From Planctomycetia bacterium (GTDB taxonomy: Bacteria > Planctomycetota > Planctomycetia > Pirellulales > Thermoguttaceae), in contig JAUNBK010000021.1 in assembly GCA_030527105.1 (NCBI GenBank), positions 1-46,767 on the forward strand: a stretch of 46,767 nt of DNA, in the 5' to 3' direction. The notes under the pieces are model-generated. The model saw only the letters and a program-made list of their open reading frames with translations, did no database searches and had not been told where the DNA came from. Positions 29,401 to 38,600 of this stretch are shown one piece after another. The position numbers and the translations under genes are program-made. Position 1 is the stretch's first letter; every line of letters starts with the position of its first letter.

Positions 29401-32400
29401 AATCCGCCACGTTAGCAACTTCGAACGAAAGCGCATTTTCGAGCGTCTGCGCCGTCCCGCCATCCACGGAAACGCTCAGGTCGAACGCCGCACTTCCGTA
29501 GGCATTCTCGTTGAGCACACACGTGAGCACGCCAGAGTTGCTGATGCTGAGGGTGCTGAAGAGCGAGGTGTATTGCGCGCCGACCGTCCCGTCCGCGTTC
29601 ATCGCGTAGCCATGCACCTCTCCGCCACTGCGTTCGACAAGCTTCCACGTGAGAGAGGGAACGTCCGCCGCGTCGTATCCCCACACGTTCGCCTCCGTCC
29701 AGAGGTTGTCGAGGAAGAGTGAGTTGATATTTTGACCATTAATCGCCAACGTGCTCCCTTCGTCTGTCGACACGCTCTGGGGTGTGAGGAACTGGATGCC
29801 GCCCCACTCGATTTGGACCTCTTTCGTGAGCGTGGTTTGCGCACCATTCTCCTCCGTGACGACGACCACCATGGTCACGGTGCCGAATTTTGCGCCATCG
29901 GCGTCGGGCGTCCATTCAATCGTCTTGCTCGTGCCGTTCGAAACCGTTCCCAACGCGCTGCCGGTCGTGTTGCTTCCCGAGAAGAATTGCACACTCAAGA
30001 CCTCCCAATCGTTCCCCTCTGGGTCGGAAACCAAGCTGCTGAGGTCGAACGAATACGACGGCGTGGCGCTTAAATCCTGATTGCGAACCAAAGCGTCCGC
30101 GCTCGACCACTCGGGCGCGAAGTTGTTTTTCGTGACGGTTGCCGAGTAGGAAACACTCTCGCCATAGGTGTCCGTTGCCACGATAGCAAGTGAGCCAACC
30201 TCTTCGACGGAGCGCTGACACGGGAACGTGAAAGTATACGTCTGTGTCAACTCGTCGTACAAATACTCCGTGTATGCCGTCCCATTAAATTGGAACGAAT
30301 AAGTAAGGGTGTCGCCCGAGTCTGCATTGGTGAAAAGCGCGTCCAGTTCGGTTTTCGTAATCGAAATGTTGACGGCTCCATCCACCCAATCGGAGGAAAG
30401 CGCCTTAAGAGCCGACCCACTGAGGGTTGGAGCTGTATTGTATACGACCGTGCAGGTTTGTTCCGTCGCGGTGTTGCCCGCTGCGTCGACAATCGTGAGC
30501 GTGAAGGTTTGCGACCCCCACGTGAGAGGAATGTTTGTGCCGCTCGTGTATTCCTCGCCATTCACTCTGCACGTGAAATCCGCGTCGCTCCCACTTCCAA
30601 ACGTGATAGAGAAATTATCCTCGTCTGTCACCCAATTTTGTCCAGACTGCGTCGCGCCGTTTGGCGTGAAAAAAAAGTTCGCGGATTTGTCAATCGTGAG
30701 CGTCAGACTCTCTCCCGCCGTTTCGTTCCCCGCCGCATCGATAAATTTCACGGAGAAGGTGTACTCATCCCCACCCAAGGTTCCGCTTGTGTACGTCAAA
30801 CTCTCGCCGTACTTCCCGCTCGCGTAGAGCGTATTGCCATTGTAGATTTCGACCCACACGCCGTTTGTCTCGTTGAGCGCTGTGTCATCTGCCGTCGAGA
30901 TGGTGAATTGCGGATTCACGCTGAGGGCAGTCTCGCTTGTTCCCGTCAAATTACTCACGGCAAGAATCGGAGCCTGTCCCGGCGCGGTGCTGTCCACCAC
31001 CACACTGAAGCGCAGCGCAGAGCGGTCGCCTGCGGTGTTTGAATGCCCATTCGTGTCCGTGCCGTACACATAGAAAACATACTCCCCATCGGCAAGCGAA
31101 GCGACCCCCAACTCTTCCGCGATGTTCAAACTCACACTCCCACCGCTTGCGAGCGCGCTCAAGTCGATCGTTCCGAGCGTCTCGTCGCCAAGGCAGACGT
31201 CCATATACAGCGTGTCGATTCCCGTTGCGTCGTACGCCGTGGCACTTAAAAGAATGTTGTTCTGGTTTGTTGTCATTTCGACTTCTGTGTCGACACCGCT
31301 ATATTTTGTACTGTTCGTGAGTGTCACGTCCGTGAGCGTGGGGGGGGCGTTATCGTTCGTGTACGTCGCGTCAAACTCGAGTGTGAACTTCTCGCCATAG
31401 GCGTCCGTGAGCGTGAGCGTGATGGTCTCCGTATAATTGTCTTCGTCCGTCCCTAACGCGTCGTACGTGAACGAAAGCTGGCGATCAGTGTTGAGCGTGG
31501 GGTTAATGCGCTCCCCACTCGAAAGAACGGTGTAGCTTGCGATGTTCCCATCCGCGAAAAGAAGCGCAACGTCGCCGATAGAATTGATCGTCGAACCCTC
31601 CACAGCGCTCTGAATCCACCCATCTTGTACGAGCGCCGTTCCCTCGCTGGAGAGCGCGGGCAGGTCGTTGTACACCACCACAATTTCGTGAGAAGTCGAG
31701 TTCCCCGCTTTGTCCACCATCGTGACGATAATCGTATTCTCGCCAAGCGCAAGCGTTGCGGAGAAGGATTCGTCGGTCGTCTCGAGCGTCTGCGCCTCGC
31801 CGTCTGCCCCAATTTTGTAAGAGAGAGACCCGATATTCGCCTCCTCAATGTTGGAGATGAGGATAGTGACCTCATTTTCGTTCGTGTAATTCGTTACACC
31901 CTCGGTGGGGCACTCCGCCAACTGCGACGCATCGACACTTAAGCCAAACGCCGGCGCGGTCGTGTCGATAACAACGACAACCATCTCCGCACGAACGGTA
32001 GAATTTCCCAATCGGTCGCGCACAACGACGTCAATTTGGTACGTTGCCGCCTCGAGCGCCTCGCCCGGCGCAACCGATACAACGACCGAAATCGTACCAT
32101 CGTCGTTCGTGGTGCGTTTCGCCGCATCCAAATCTTCGACCGTAAGTGCGATTGTCGCAAGAGTTGTACTGACGCTCCCACTCTCGTCGCGCACGTCGCG
32201 CAGATTTAGATAAATACCCTGCTTCGCGTCGGCAATCTCCGCCAACGCCTGCTCCAATTGCGCCGCACTCGCAAAAGTGAGTGTCACGTCAAACGACGGC
32301 TTCGTGTTCGACGTATAATATCGATCGTCCGTCTCGTTCCACCCACTCGCCATCGAAAGGCTTGCCCCTTCAACTGCTGGACTTGTCGTGTCGGTCGTGA

Positions 32401-33430
32401 TGGTGTACGTCGTCGCCTCTTCCTGCGGCGTATTGTTCGCGCCGCCCCAGACCTGGAGGACAAACGCCCCCTCGTACGTTCCCTCAGTGAGCGTCATTGT
32501 GAATACGTTCGTCTCGGCATCGAAAGTATACTCCAACTCGTCAAACGTTTGATCTTGCGTCACGTCGCTAATCGACACCGTCCACGTCGTCCCATCTGCA
32601 TCAGTGTACGTCAAACTGGCAGAAACGGCAGTCCCGTTTGCGTCCGAATCAAAGCCAGAAATTTCTCCCGAAAAGATCAAATTCTCGACATTCGACGTAA
32701 GATAGGAATCTTTCTCGATTGTCTCGGGCACCTCGCCGTTGATCGTCAAATCCGAGACGCGCGGCGCGACGACAATCTCCTGCGTGAGCGTGAGCAATTC
32801 GGTGCCGAAGTTCGAACCGATCAGGGTGTTGAATTCCGAACGATCCAAGCGACCGTTTGAGTTGAGATCATAAATGGCGTCGAAGGAATCAATTGTCAAA
32901 TCGACGCCGTATAAATTCAGGTAAGACGAAATGGTGCGGTCCGTGATACCGATCCCTTTTTGCATTTCCCCCTTTTGGGTGTAGTATTCCTCGACAGACA
33001 GAGTCCCATCGCCATCCGTGTCGGCAGTGGACGTAAAGAGAACTCGATACGCAGGGTCAACATTTTCACCACAACTAACCGAGACAGTATAATCGGTTCC
33101 CATTCCCAACTCGACAAGGATGGATATCAACTTCCCATCCACCTTGGAATTGAGGAACGCGACCTCATCGTCGCCATCCATGATCGAGATGTTCTCCGCA
33201 TTGGGCACCGCTTTGTCACCCGTCATTTCGATGTGCATGAGAACATATCGCGACGAGACATCGCCAGGATCCTCGCTATTTCCCAACGTGACTTGAAAGG
33301 TGTCGCTCTCGATAAGCTCCGTGTTCGCAAGCGCGTCGGCAAAAGGAACGCTTGAAAGCATGTATCGGCTTTCCAAAGTCTCGATGCGGAATTGCCGCAT
33401 TGCACGTGAAATCTCAGTCTTCTTTTTCAT
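26411..33430 (-). CDS. Giant LEPR-XLL surface protein with EF-hand/dockerin-like pair and many Ig-like repeats
   Basis: The 2339-residue product begins with a LEPR-XLL motif (FRIETLESRYMLSS). Near residues 135-200 lie two calcium-loop segments, DTDGDGTLSVEEY and DLNSNGRLDRSEF, separated by about 50 residues. From about 220 to 1000 there is a run of Ig-like domains, several carrying the DxAGN motif (VDKAGNSTS, IDAAGNETA, VDAAGNTAT). Cadherin/Ig-like domains follow to about 1770. Residues 1785-1893 hold irregular short repeats of the type LAAGTVLAAGSTLASDTT. A further beta-rich domain (GETYYLEVWATINLP) and an acidic tail complete it. It is probably an exported structural or adhesive protein. 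The ATG at 33430 is chosen because the LEPR motif sits 11 residues in and GGTGG lies upstream; an earlier in-frame codon adds 12 residues without support. No good promoter was recognised. Confidence 0.88.
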   Translation of the reverse strand: MKKKTEISRAMRQFRIETLESRYMLSSVPFADALANTELIESDTFQVTLGNSEDPGDVSSRYVLMHIEMTGDKAVPNAENISIMDGDDEVAFLNSKVDGKLISILVELGMGTDYTVSVSCGENVDPAYRVLFTSTADTDGDGTLSVEEYYTQKGEMQKGIGITDRTISSYLNLYGVDLTIDSFDAIYDLNSNGRLDRSEFNTLIGSNFGTELLTLTQEIVVAPRVSDLTINGEVPETIEKDSYLTSNVENLIFSGEISGFDSDANGTAVSASLTYTDADGTTWTVSISDVTQDQTFDELEYTFDAETNVFTMTLTEGTYEGAFVLQVWGGANNTPQEEATTYTITTDTTSPAVEGASLSMASGWNETDDRYYTSNTKPSFDVTLTFASAAQLEQALAEIADAKQGIYLNLRDVRDESGSVSTTLATIALTVEDLDAAKRTTNDDGTISVVVSVAPGEALEAATYQIDVVVRDRLGNSTVRAEMVVVVIDTTAPAFGLSVDASQLAECPTEGVTNYTNENEVTILISNIEEANIGSLSYKIGADGEAQTLETTDESFSATLALGENTIIVTMVDKAGNSTSHEIVVVYNDLPALSSEGTALVQDGWIQSAVEGSTINSIGDVALLFADGNIASYTVLSSGERINPTLNTDRQLSFTYDALGTDEDNYTETITLTLTDAYGEKFTLEFDATYTNDNAPPTLTDVTLTNSTKYSGVDTEVEMTTNQNNILLSATAYDATGIDTLYMDVCLGDETLGTIDLSALASGGSVSLNIAEELGVASLADGEYVFYVYGTDTNGHSNTAGDRSALRFSVVVDSTAPGQAPILAVSNLTGTSETALSVNPQFTISTADDTALNETNGVWVEIYNGNTLYASGKYGESLTYTSGTLGGDEYTFSVKFIDAAGNETAGESLTLTIDKSANFFFTPNGATQSGQNWVTDEDNFSITFGSGSDADFTCRVNGEEYTSGTNIPLTWGSQTFTLTIVDAAGNTATEQTCTVVYNTAPTLSGSALKALSSDWVDGAVNISITKTELDALFTNADSGDTLTYSFQFNGTAYTEYLYDELTQTYTFTFPCQRSVEEVGSLAIVATDTYGESVSYSATVTKNNFAPEWSSADALVRNQDLSATPSYSFDLSSLVSDPEGNDWEVLSVQFFSGSNTTGSALGTVSNGTSKTIEWTPDADGAKFGTVTMVVVVTEENGAQTTLTKEVQIEWGGIQFLTPQSVSTDEGSTLAINGQNINSLFLDNLWTEANVWGYDAADVPSLTWKLVERSGGEVHGYAMNADGTVGAQYTSLFSTLSISNSGVLTCVLNENAYGSAAFDLSVSVDGGTAQTLENALSFEVANVADSPYAPVQNGVFQLAGDSLTITLSNRYSAAPDEGSVALESVTFADADANGRIEIVRNGKTFVFFVEMNATTGSFTLTKDPNSTLEDSDWLDLNGETLVYTYTIKANNGTESVTSANCTIQLSSYAKNHTLELTQSAASQTRTLDLVALSGLSASEWTLVSIGSFSGAEGTLSAVVTNGQAVVSVGAYSWGTGEATFTLRNTTTNETSEATLSVEITPTNFAPEWNSSAIEANSALSLSGSTLTWSQQEQDGAYTLSNVSQLFNDPEGTKISVVLQYAGAEGALSYDELEDTITFTPNNKDFSGTVSVSLTATDSALGTASAKTLVGTLRLVVANVNDAPTRTAETIPSLSAQVGDTLTISLSDYARYFSDADGDTISIEHVSGLTQTGSVYTFAADEIGVHSFTIRAVDSNNATSADVQISVIVSGDIQVKDESLAAESEQQIAAGTTLSSAITLSDGLECTGVVSPAAKSVLKAGSVLKAGTTISTRGGADGNVADFAVFDNGTLESDYTLVGDFILGRILGQTSTLAAGTVLAAGSTLASDTTFASAHTATVVAMGNLRQIYTDYYNDGTLLTQEINLAEKLNGTIASVALKETLPTDSCFKSITYANGILTVEYEPYQPNQDRSPVAVVVTLADGNSLEINITAECETPVTYELRVVTQRTETIGTNDNRVLIANLPESVSEIVAGETYYLEVWATINLPVYQEALLSEYYGAEVYSFTPKIKVGKEYIALDDLNQTTLVSTETMGGSPLYSVEDGTGDNADSYIASGSATAVGAVSVFSAATICGVDGYIGRVGSWQFVAAQSGFGAEALSLQASLTLPLEDAMDSPGVGGGGDQTSIFHENQILCNPLAIPAPILAATAAVATPLAAPVEEETFYALVSDPVLLCEAPKLVLDSNVSVVEVESVLVSSIVEESAWNTTLISVAQSILSEREAIAESNHNRVWALMEAEPLVALESPIAASEIFEERDDGAEDFENLLEQMAVEELSLKLKEE

Positions 33431-33695
33431 ATCAATAATCCACCCTTGAGCTGTTGCTAATTGCACGAACTTACCTATTAATATGGATATTCATGCAAAA
33501 AGTTCATCGAAAATAAAAATTTTCCGCAAATGCAGGTCGCTGTGTCGCCATACGTGCCGACCCGTACAGAACCCAACATATACTGTAATAATCGGCATAT
33601 TCGTTAGAACTCTGTGCTAAATTTGAGAAAAAACAGGAAAAGAGTGGAGTTTTGCCGAGTTTACGTGTCGTGTTTGTGTTTGCGCGCCTTCTCGT
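33431..33695. other. AT-rich upstream region of the 2339-residue gene
   Basis: No gene, and no convincing promoter on the minus strand, were found in this spacer between the giant gene and the pilin terminator. It should contain the giant gene's control region unless the pilin transcript reads through. Confidence 0.4.
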
Positions 33696-33730
33696 AAAAA
33701 AACGACGCCGCCTGAAAGACGACGCCGTTA
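33696..33730 (-). terminator. Intrinsic terminator of the pilin-like gene
   Basis: In the minus-strand RNA, CGGCGUCGUC pairs with GGCGGCGUCG over ten base pairs, three of them G-U, around a UUUCA loop. A run of seven U's follows. It lies about 30 nt after the pilin-like stop codon. Confidence 0.8.
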
Positions 33731-33759
33731 GTTGCTATGCAATTAGTATGAAAGGGAGG

Positions 33760-34152
33760 CTAGAACGTCTCTCCCGCAACATCCAAGCCTTCAGTGGGAA
33801 GAACCGCGAAAGCCTTGCCGCCGCTGTCGTACTGGTTCGGCTTCTTGCCACCATTTTCAGTTGTACCGTCCTTAAGAAAACGTCCCTCAGCGGAAGTCGC
33901 ACCATCCAAGAAGTACGACCAAGTCGCGCCGTCAAAGACGTTGTCGTCGGGAACCATAACTTCCCAAGGATTGCAAATGTAATACGACTGATCCAACGAA
34001 ATCATTGCGGTGGCAACGTCGCCCAGTTCGGTGTTGATAGCGTCGCGCACAGCAGAAAGAGCGCCGACGATTCCAATGACCAACACAGTCAAGAGAAGAA
34101 TCCACTCAAACGTCAAAACACCAGATTCATCATTCCAAATACGATTCAACAT
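33760..34152 (-). CDS. Small pilin-like (type IV/Flp-like N-terminus) secreted protein
   Basis: The 130-residue product has a short basic/acidic leader, NRIWNDESG, then VLTFEWILLLTVLVIGIVGA, the pattern of class III signal peptides and pilin N-terminal helices. The Glu lies five residues after the Gly, a typical place for prepilin-peptidase recognition. The helix continues amphipathically (LSAVRDAINTELGDVATAM). The C-terminal 70 residues are soluble and rich in Gly and Asp. Short proteins with an ESGVLTFEW-like start are common in planctomycetes, often in paralogous sets, and their role is not settled. Start: GGAGG lies 8 bases before the ATG at 34152; a TTG further upstream overlaps that site. 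A 6-bp hairpin (TCCAAT/ATTGGA) directly abuts the ribosome-binding site. Promoter and terminator suggest an independent, well-expressed unit. Confidence 0.75.
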   Translation of the reverse strand: MLNRIWNDESGVLTFEWILLLTVLVIGIVGALSAVRDAINTELGDVATAMISLDQSYYICNPWEVMVPDDNVFDGATWSYFLDGATSAEGRFLKDGTTENGGKKPNQYDSGGKAFAVLPTEGLDVAGETF

Positions 34153-34329
34153 GTTGTACTCCTCCAATATAATTGGAAATAAAAGTAGAAATTATTCTGT
34201 ACAGCAAAACGAAATAACACCAGCGTCTGTTTCGCGTGCTGCAACACTCTTGGCGATACAAAACACATAAACATGCAAAACAACAACGATTTTGTGGTCT
34301 GTATCGATTATTCCCTTCGTGACAATTGT

Positions 34330-34358
34330 AGTATACTCCAAGTTTCCCACTTTGTCAA
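34330..34358 (-). promoter_or_regulatory. Near-consensus promoter of the pilin-like gene
   Basis: On the minus strand TTGACA (34353-34358), a 17-bp spacer and TATACT (34330-34335) form one of the strongest-looking promoters here. The start of transcription would be near 34323, leaving a leader of about 170 nt before the ATG. Confidence 0.8.
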
Positions 34359-34535
34359 GGACGAAAAAGGGGGGAACGGGGGATTTTTTGGGAAAAATCG
34401 GAAAAATTGTAAAATTCGGAGGAGTGGGCACCCCTGAACAGGCATTTCTTCGCGATTCCGAGACGGGCTCGCGAATTCATTAGAGCGCCAGTGTGAAATT
34501 TTGGCGAAAGTACAGTACGCATTAGAATACCTCCC
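34359..34535. other. Spacer between divergent promoters
   Basis: This non-coding gap separates the pilin-like and aroC promoters. It has G-runs and A/T-runs near 34365-34400. I see no gene, repeat-family copy or clear operator in it. Confidence 0.5.
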
Positions 34536-34564
34536 TTGCGCAAAATTGTTTTTTTCGCTATAAT
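34536..34564 (+). promoter_or_regulatory. Predicted promoter of aroC
   Basis: TTGCGC (34536-34541), a 17-bp spacer and a perfect TATAAT (34559-34564) lie about 80 nt upstream of the aroC ATG. Confidence 0.65.
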
Positions 34565-34643
34565 AGAAAAAGTGTCGTCAAGATTCCATGTAATTTTTTT
34601 GTGTGGATCAACAATAAAAAAGCAACTTTAGGCGGACTATATT

Positions 34644-35849
34644 ATGTTAAACTACAACACCGCAGGCGAATCCCACGGAAAGGGATTGCTTGCATTGGTG
34701 GATTGCGTGCCTGCCGGGCTGGACATTTCGACCGAGGTTATTGATTACGAATTGCGCCGTCGGCAGGGCGGATACGGGCGCGGAGGGCGGCAAGCGATCG
34801 AAACGGACGCCGTCGAAATCCTCTCTGGCGTGTGGGGGACAACCACCATCGGCAGCCCCGTCGCGCTGTGGGTCAAGAATAAGGACTATCGTTTGCCGCA
34901 GCTTGAGGACTTGTCGAGTCCGCGACCTGGACACGGTGATTTGAGTGGGTCGCGGAAGTACCTCTCTTCCATGCGCGGCATCCTTGAGCGGGCGAGTGCG
35001 CGAGAAACGGCGGCGCGCGTTGCGGCGGGCGCGTTGGCTCGACAAATCCTCTCCGCTTTCGGGATCGAGGTCGTCGGGTTCGTCACGCAAATTGGAGACG
35101 CAGCGCTCCCCGTCGCGCAGGGGGCTGAGGAACATTTCGCCATGATGGAGGCGGGGGCGAATTCAAACGTTCGTGGGGTTGCGCTTCAAAAAATACGTGC
35201 GTTGCGAGATGGGAACGAACTTTATTCCCTCGCGCTCGATCAAGACAACGCAAAGGCGATTGAGGCGATCGAAAATGCGAAGTCCGAGGGGGACACGTTG
35301 GGGGGCGTTGTTGAAGTCCGCGCGACGGGGATTCCCTTTGGTTTGGGAACACACGCACAATGGAATCAAAAGTTGGACGGACGCCTGGCGCAAGCGATCA
35401 TGGCAATTCAAGCGATTAAAGGCGTCGAAATCGGCTTGGGATTCCGCGCTGCGGGTCTCCCCGGCTCGCAAGTCCATGATCCGATCCACTTCGATCCTCT
35501 TCAGGAGGGGATGCGGACACTTGGTTTTTCGCGCCCATCGAACAACGCCGGCGGACTCGAGGCGGGCATGACGAACGCGCAGCCGATTGTCGTGCGTGCC
35601 GCGATGAAACCTATCGCAACGCTGCGAAAGCCGTTGGACTCGGTGGAGATGAAGACGCGCCGAAGGGCTGCCGCGTCGTGGGAACGCAGCGATGTGTGCG
35701 CGGTCTCCGCCGCCAGCGTGGTGGTGGAGAATGCCGTCGCGTTCGAGATTGCCTCGGCACTCACGGAGAAATTCGGGTGCGACAGCATGGAAGAAATCGG
35801 TGCGCGGCTTGATTTGTCGCAATCGCTTCAGACGCGCCTTCGTCCTTAA
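34644..35849 (+). CDS. aroC: Chorismate synthase
   Basis: Chorismate synthase converts EPSP to chorismate with reduced FMN, the last common step of aromatic amino-acid synthesis. The 401-residue product carries the signature blocks: GESHGKGLLALVDCVPAG at the N-terminus, a QGGYGRGGRQAIETD basic segment, RPGHGDLSGSRKY, the SARETAARVAAGALA helix, SNVRG, DTLGGVVEVRATGIPFGLG, NNAGGLEAGMTNAQPIVVR, and RSDVCAVSAASVVVENAVAFE near the end. It is a little longer than the 350-390 residues usual for the family. The ribosome-binding site is weak (GGCGG about 8 bases upstream), but the start matches homologues. The next gene begins 29 bp downstream, so the two are probably an operon. Confidence 0.97.
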   Translation: MLNYNTAGESHGKGLLALVDCVPAGLDISTEVIDYELRRRQGGYGRGGRQAIETDAVEILSGVWGTTTIGSPVALWVKNKDYRLPQLEDLSSPRPGHGDLSGSRKYLSSMRGILERASARETAARVAAGALARQILSAFGIEVVGFVTQIGDAALPVAQGAEEHFAMMEAGANSNVRGVALQKIRALRDGNELYSLALDQDNAKAIEAIENAKSEGDTLGGVVEVRATGIPFGLGTHAQWNQKLDGRLAQAIMAIQAIKGVEIGLGFRAAGLPGSQVHDPIHFDPLQEGMRTLGFSRPSNNAGGLEAGMTNAQPIVVRAAMKPIATLRKPLDSVEMKTRRRAAASWERSDVCAVSAASVVVENAVAFEIASALTEKFGCDSMEEIGARLDLSQSLQTRLRP

Positions 35850-35878
35850 GCCTTCGTCCTTAACCCAATGGAAATATC

Positions 35879-37093
35879 ATGCAGAAGCGCACGCTTTTAA
35901 TGTTGCTCTTCGTTTTATTCGGTTTTCTCCCCGTCCTTGCGCTCCTCGCGTGGGGGGAATATCGACGAACGGCGTGGTACGCACTCGATAAGGCGGCGGC
36001 GTTTGCGACATTTATCGAAATGCCCGTGGTGTTCGAGGGGGTGGAACATCTGCGCCCCCATAAAACAGCATATCGCGGGACGCAGATTTTCTTGCCAAAC
36101 ACCACCTCTGTATCGACTCCCGAGAAGGTTGGCGAGCGACCGCTTGCGGAGATTCCTGAGACTATTGCGAGAAATACCACAATTGAACGCAATGGCGAGA
36201 CAATACGCCAAATGAATTGGGCAGTGGGTGAAATCCAGTTGGCTCCTGAGTGCCTCGAACCATTGTGGCTCATGCACCAACGGATTCTGAATCGAGTGCA
36301 ATTTTGGAAACAGAACGAGTTATACCTTGTTGTGGAGGGGAGCGTCCGCGTTGGCGAGGGAGGCACAGCGTTGGACATTCAGAAGGCGCAGATGCGGATT
36401 TTCGACGGAGCGTTTGGTCCAGAAACCAACATTTCCTTTGAGATTCCCGATGGCGACGTGCGCGCGAAAATCAACCTTACTCTCGTGCGCGAGCAAAAGC
36501 AGCATTCGAGCGTCCTTATCGCGGAAATCGACGTTTCGAGCGACGGAATCTCAACCGAGCGGCTCGCCTCCCTCTTCCCCATTATTCGCAGCGTAGGACA
36601 GCACTCACGGTATCATGGAAAGATTAGCGTTCAGCAAAGTTTCAGTGGCTGGAGCTGCATTTTTAATGGCAAATTTTCGAACATCGACCTGGCGCAGGTT
36701 TTTGGTTCGAACGCGCCCCTCTCTGGCGTCGGCGAGTTGGAGTTGAAAAACACGCGTTTCGATGGCGGGCGTTTGATTTGGGGCGAAGGGAGTTTTCGCG
36801 CCCACAACGGAACGATTCGTCGCGCGTTTCTCTCGTCTTTTGCGCAGGCAACGCAGCTTTCGACGCAAGGGATTCCGCTGCCGATGGGGGACCCGCTCTC
36901 GTTTGTGGAGATGGGATTTGATTTTCGTCTGCGGATGCCGGAGATGCAGATTTCGGGAGCGTGTTCCGGGCACGGCGCGGGTGTTTTCGTGACGAACTCG
37001 CTTGGGCCGATACTTCGAGAGCCAACCCACAGTCGTCCGCCATTCTCTGCGATTGTTCTTTTTGACGCGCTGGGGCGATTCGTGAAAGAGTAG
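35879..37093 (+). CDS. Membrane-anchored AsmA-like protein of unknown function
   Basis: The 404-residue product has one N-terminal transmembrane segment at about 6-25 (LLMLLFVLFGFLPVLALLAW) and an otherwise soluble body that would face the periplasm. The body is beta-rich. Near the C-terminus, SGVGELELKNTRFDGGRLIW followed by GEGSFRAHNGTIRRAFLSS resembles the repeating strands of AsmA/DUF3971-like envelope proteins, which act in lipid transport or outer-membrane assembly. That assignment is tentative. GGAA precedes the ATG. Position 29 bp after aroC suggests co-transcription, though no functional link to aromatic synthesis is obvious. Downstream there is only a short GCGCTT/AAGCGC hairpin without a T-run. 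Confidence 0.75.
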   Translation: MQKRTLLMLLFVLFGFLPVLALLAWGEYRRTAWYALDKAAAFATFIEMPVVFEGVEHLRPHKTAYRGTQIFLPNTTSVSTPEKVGERPLAEIPETIARNTTIERNGETIRQMNWAVGEIQLAPECLEPLWLMHQRILNRVQFWKQNELYLVVEGSVRVGEGGTALDIQKAQMRIFDGAFGPETNISFEIPDGDVRAKINLTLVREQKQHSSVLIAEIDVSSDGISTERLASLFPIIRSVGQHSRYHGKISVQQSFSGWSCIFNGKFSNIDLAQVFGSNAPLSGVGELELKNTRFDGGRLIWGEGSFRAHNGTIRRAFLSSFAQATQLSTQGIPLPMGDPLSFVEMGFDFRLRMPEMQISGACSGHGAGVFVTNSLGPILREPTHSRPPFSAIVLFDALGRFVKE

Positions 37094-37213
37094 TCGTGCG
37101 CTTCGGCAAGAAGCGCTGTGATCGGATTCGGTCCGCAAGATGACAATTAAACAACACGACAACAAAACAACACGACGCCCCAGATTCCACCCCACGTATA
37201 ATTTCCCCCCCCC

Positions 37214-37242
37214 TAGACATGTGGGAAAATCTCCTCTATACT
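37214..37242 (+). promoter_or_regulatory. Predicted promoter of the 37293 oxidoreductase
   Basis: TAGACA (37214-37219), a 17-bp spacer and TATACT (37237-37242) lie 51 nt before the ATG. Confidence 0.65.
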
Positions 37243-37292
37243 GGTGAGATAGACTGTTTTTTTGGCTTTTTCTCCAACAAAAAGGAAGAATC

Positions 37293-38444
37293 ATGAAAGA
37301 ATTACGAATCGGACAAGTCGGAACCGGCTTCATGGGGCGGACTCACTCCAACGCATATCTTCAAGTGCCGCGCTTCTTTAATACGGGGTTCAAACCCGTT
37401 TTGAAGTGCGTCTGCTCTCTCGATAAAACTCTCGACGAATACGCCGCCAATTGGGGGTATGAGTCCACGGAGTCCGATTGGCGGAAGCTGATCGCAAGGG
37501 ACGATATTGATCTCATTGATATCGTTGTCCCGAACAATTTGCACCACGACATTGTTATTGCGGCTGCCGAGGCGGGGAAGATGGTCGTTTGCGAGAAGCC
37601 ACTTGCGATGAACATCCAGGAGGCGCAAGAAATGGTCGACGCGGTAGAGAACGCGGGTGTCGCCAACATGGTCTCGTTCAACTACAGAAGAGTGCCTGCC
37701 GTCTCGCTCGCGAAGCAACTCATTGAGGAGAATCGCATCGGTCGTCCTTTCCACTACAACTCCACGTACAACCAGGATTATACCATTTCGACGAACGTTC
37801 CCCAGGGTGGAGCGGCACTTTGGAGACTCGATTCGAAGGTCGCGGGGAGCGGCGTCACGGGAGACCTGCTCGCTCATGCTATCGATTTGGCAGAGTGGCT
37901 CAATGGTCCGATCGTTCGCGTCACGGCAAAGACGGAAATCTTCGTCAAAGAAAGGCTCCATGTCGAAACTGGCAAGATGGAACCCGTCACGATTGACGAC
38001 GCGTGTGCGTTTATTGCCGTCTTCGAAAATGGGTCTTTCGGGACGTTCCACAGCACTCGATACGCGCGCGGACGCAAAAACCACAACACGTTCGAACTCA
38101 ATGGCGAAAACGGAGCCGTTTATTTCGATTTGGAGGTGCCGCATAGTCTGCAATTCTTCCGATATCGCGACCCCGAAACGGGCACCAAAACGCCGGACCA
38201 CATCGTTGGCTGGCAGTCCATTCACGTCACGAATTCCGAGCATCCCTACATGAACCACTACTGGGTGCCCGGGACGACCATCGGGTACGAGCACACGTTC
38301 ATCAATGCGTTTGCGGATTTTCTCACGTCGATCACGACTGGCGAGAAGTTCCAACCCGACATGCGCGCGGCAATGCGAGTGCAGTTCGTGTGCGACAAGG
38401 TACTGGAAAGCGCCAAGACCGAAAAATGGGTTGACCTTTTCTAA
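37293..38444 (+). CDS. Gfo/Idh/MocA-family oxidoreductase
   Basis: The 383-residue product is a predicted NAD(P)-dependent sugar or inositol-type dehydrogenase. The Rossmann motif GTGFMGRTHSNAYL is at about 10-23, CEKPLAM near 106, and the catalytic-region motif GDLLAHAIDLAEWL near residue 195. The C-terminal beta-sheet domain keeps the typical GTFHSTRYARGR strand. The substrate cannot be inferred. It is longer than and only distantly similar to the oxidoreductase at 10104, so they are not recent duplicates. The ATG follows AAGGAAG at ideal spacing. The gene has its own promoter, and a repeat-family copy plus a terminator follow it. Confidence 0.93.
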   Translation: MKELRIGQVGTGFMGRTHSNAYLQVPRFFNTGFKPVLKCVCSLDKTLDEYAANWGYESTESDWRKLIARDDIDLIDIVVPNNLHHDIVIAAAEAGKMVVCEKPLAMNIQEAQEMVDAVENAGVANMVSFNYRRVPAVSLAKQLIEENRIGRPFHYNSTYNQDYTISTNVPQGGAALWRLDSKVAGSGVTGDLLAHAIDLAEWLNGPIVRVTAKTEIFVKERLHVETGKMEPVTIDDACAFIAVFENGSFGTFHSTRYARGRKNHNTFELNGENGAVYFDLEVPHSLQFFRYRDPETGTKTPDHIVGWQSIHVTNSEHPYMNHYWVPGTTIGYEHTFINAFADFLTSITTGEKFQPDMRAAMRVQFVCDKVLESAKTEKWVDLF

Positions 38445-38473
38445 CGACATTTATACCCATGTACTCAGCGTCT

Positions 38474-38580
38474 GTACTCATCGTCGTTTAAAATTCCCGT
38501 TTTACGCGAGGTTTTGCGAGCCGTGGTGCGTAACTCCAACGGCGGGCGGAACCGGAATTTTCAACGCGAAGTATTATAAT
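38474..38580 (-). repeat. Intergenic repeat family, full copy
   Basis: Read on minus, it starts ATTATAATACTTCGCGTTGA and ends in GAATTTTAAACGACGATGAG. The arms AAAATTCCGGTT and AACGGGAATTTT are inverted with one mismatch. It lies 30 bp after the oxidoreductase stop and ends about 20 bp before the terminator hairpin. Confidence 0.85.
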
Positions 38581-38600
38581 GACTTCTAATGGCAAAAACG

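Noticed and set aside
37302..38450. A 382-codon minus-strand frame covering the second oxidoreductase
   Set aside because: The plus strand encodes a complete Gfo/Idh/MocA protein with ribosome-binding site and promoter.
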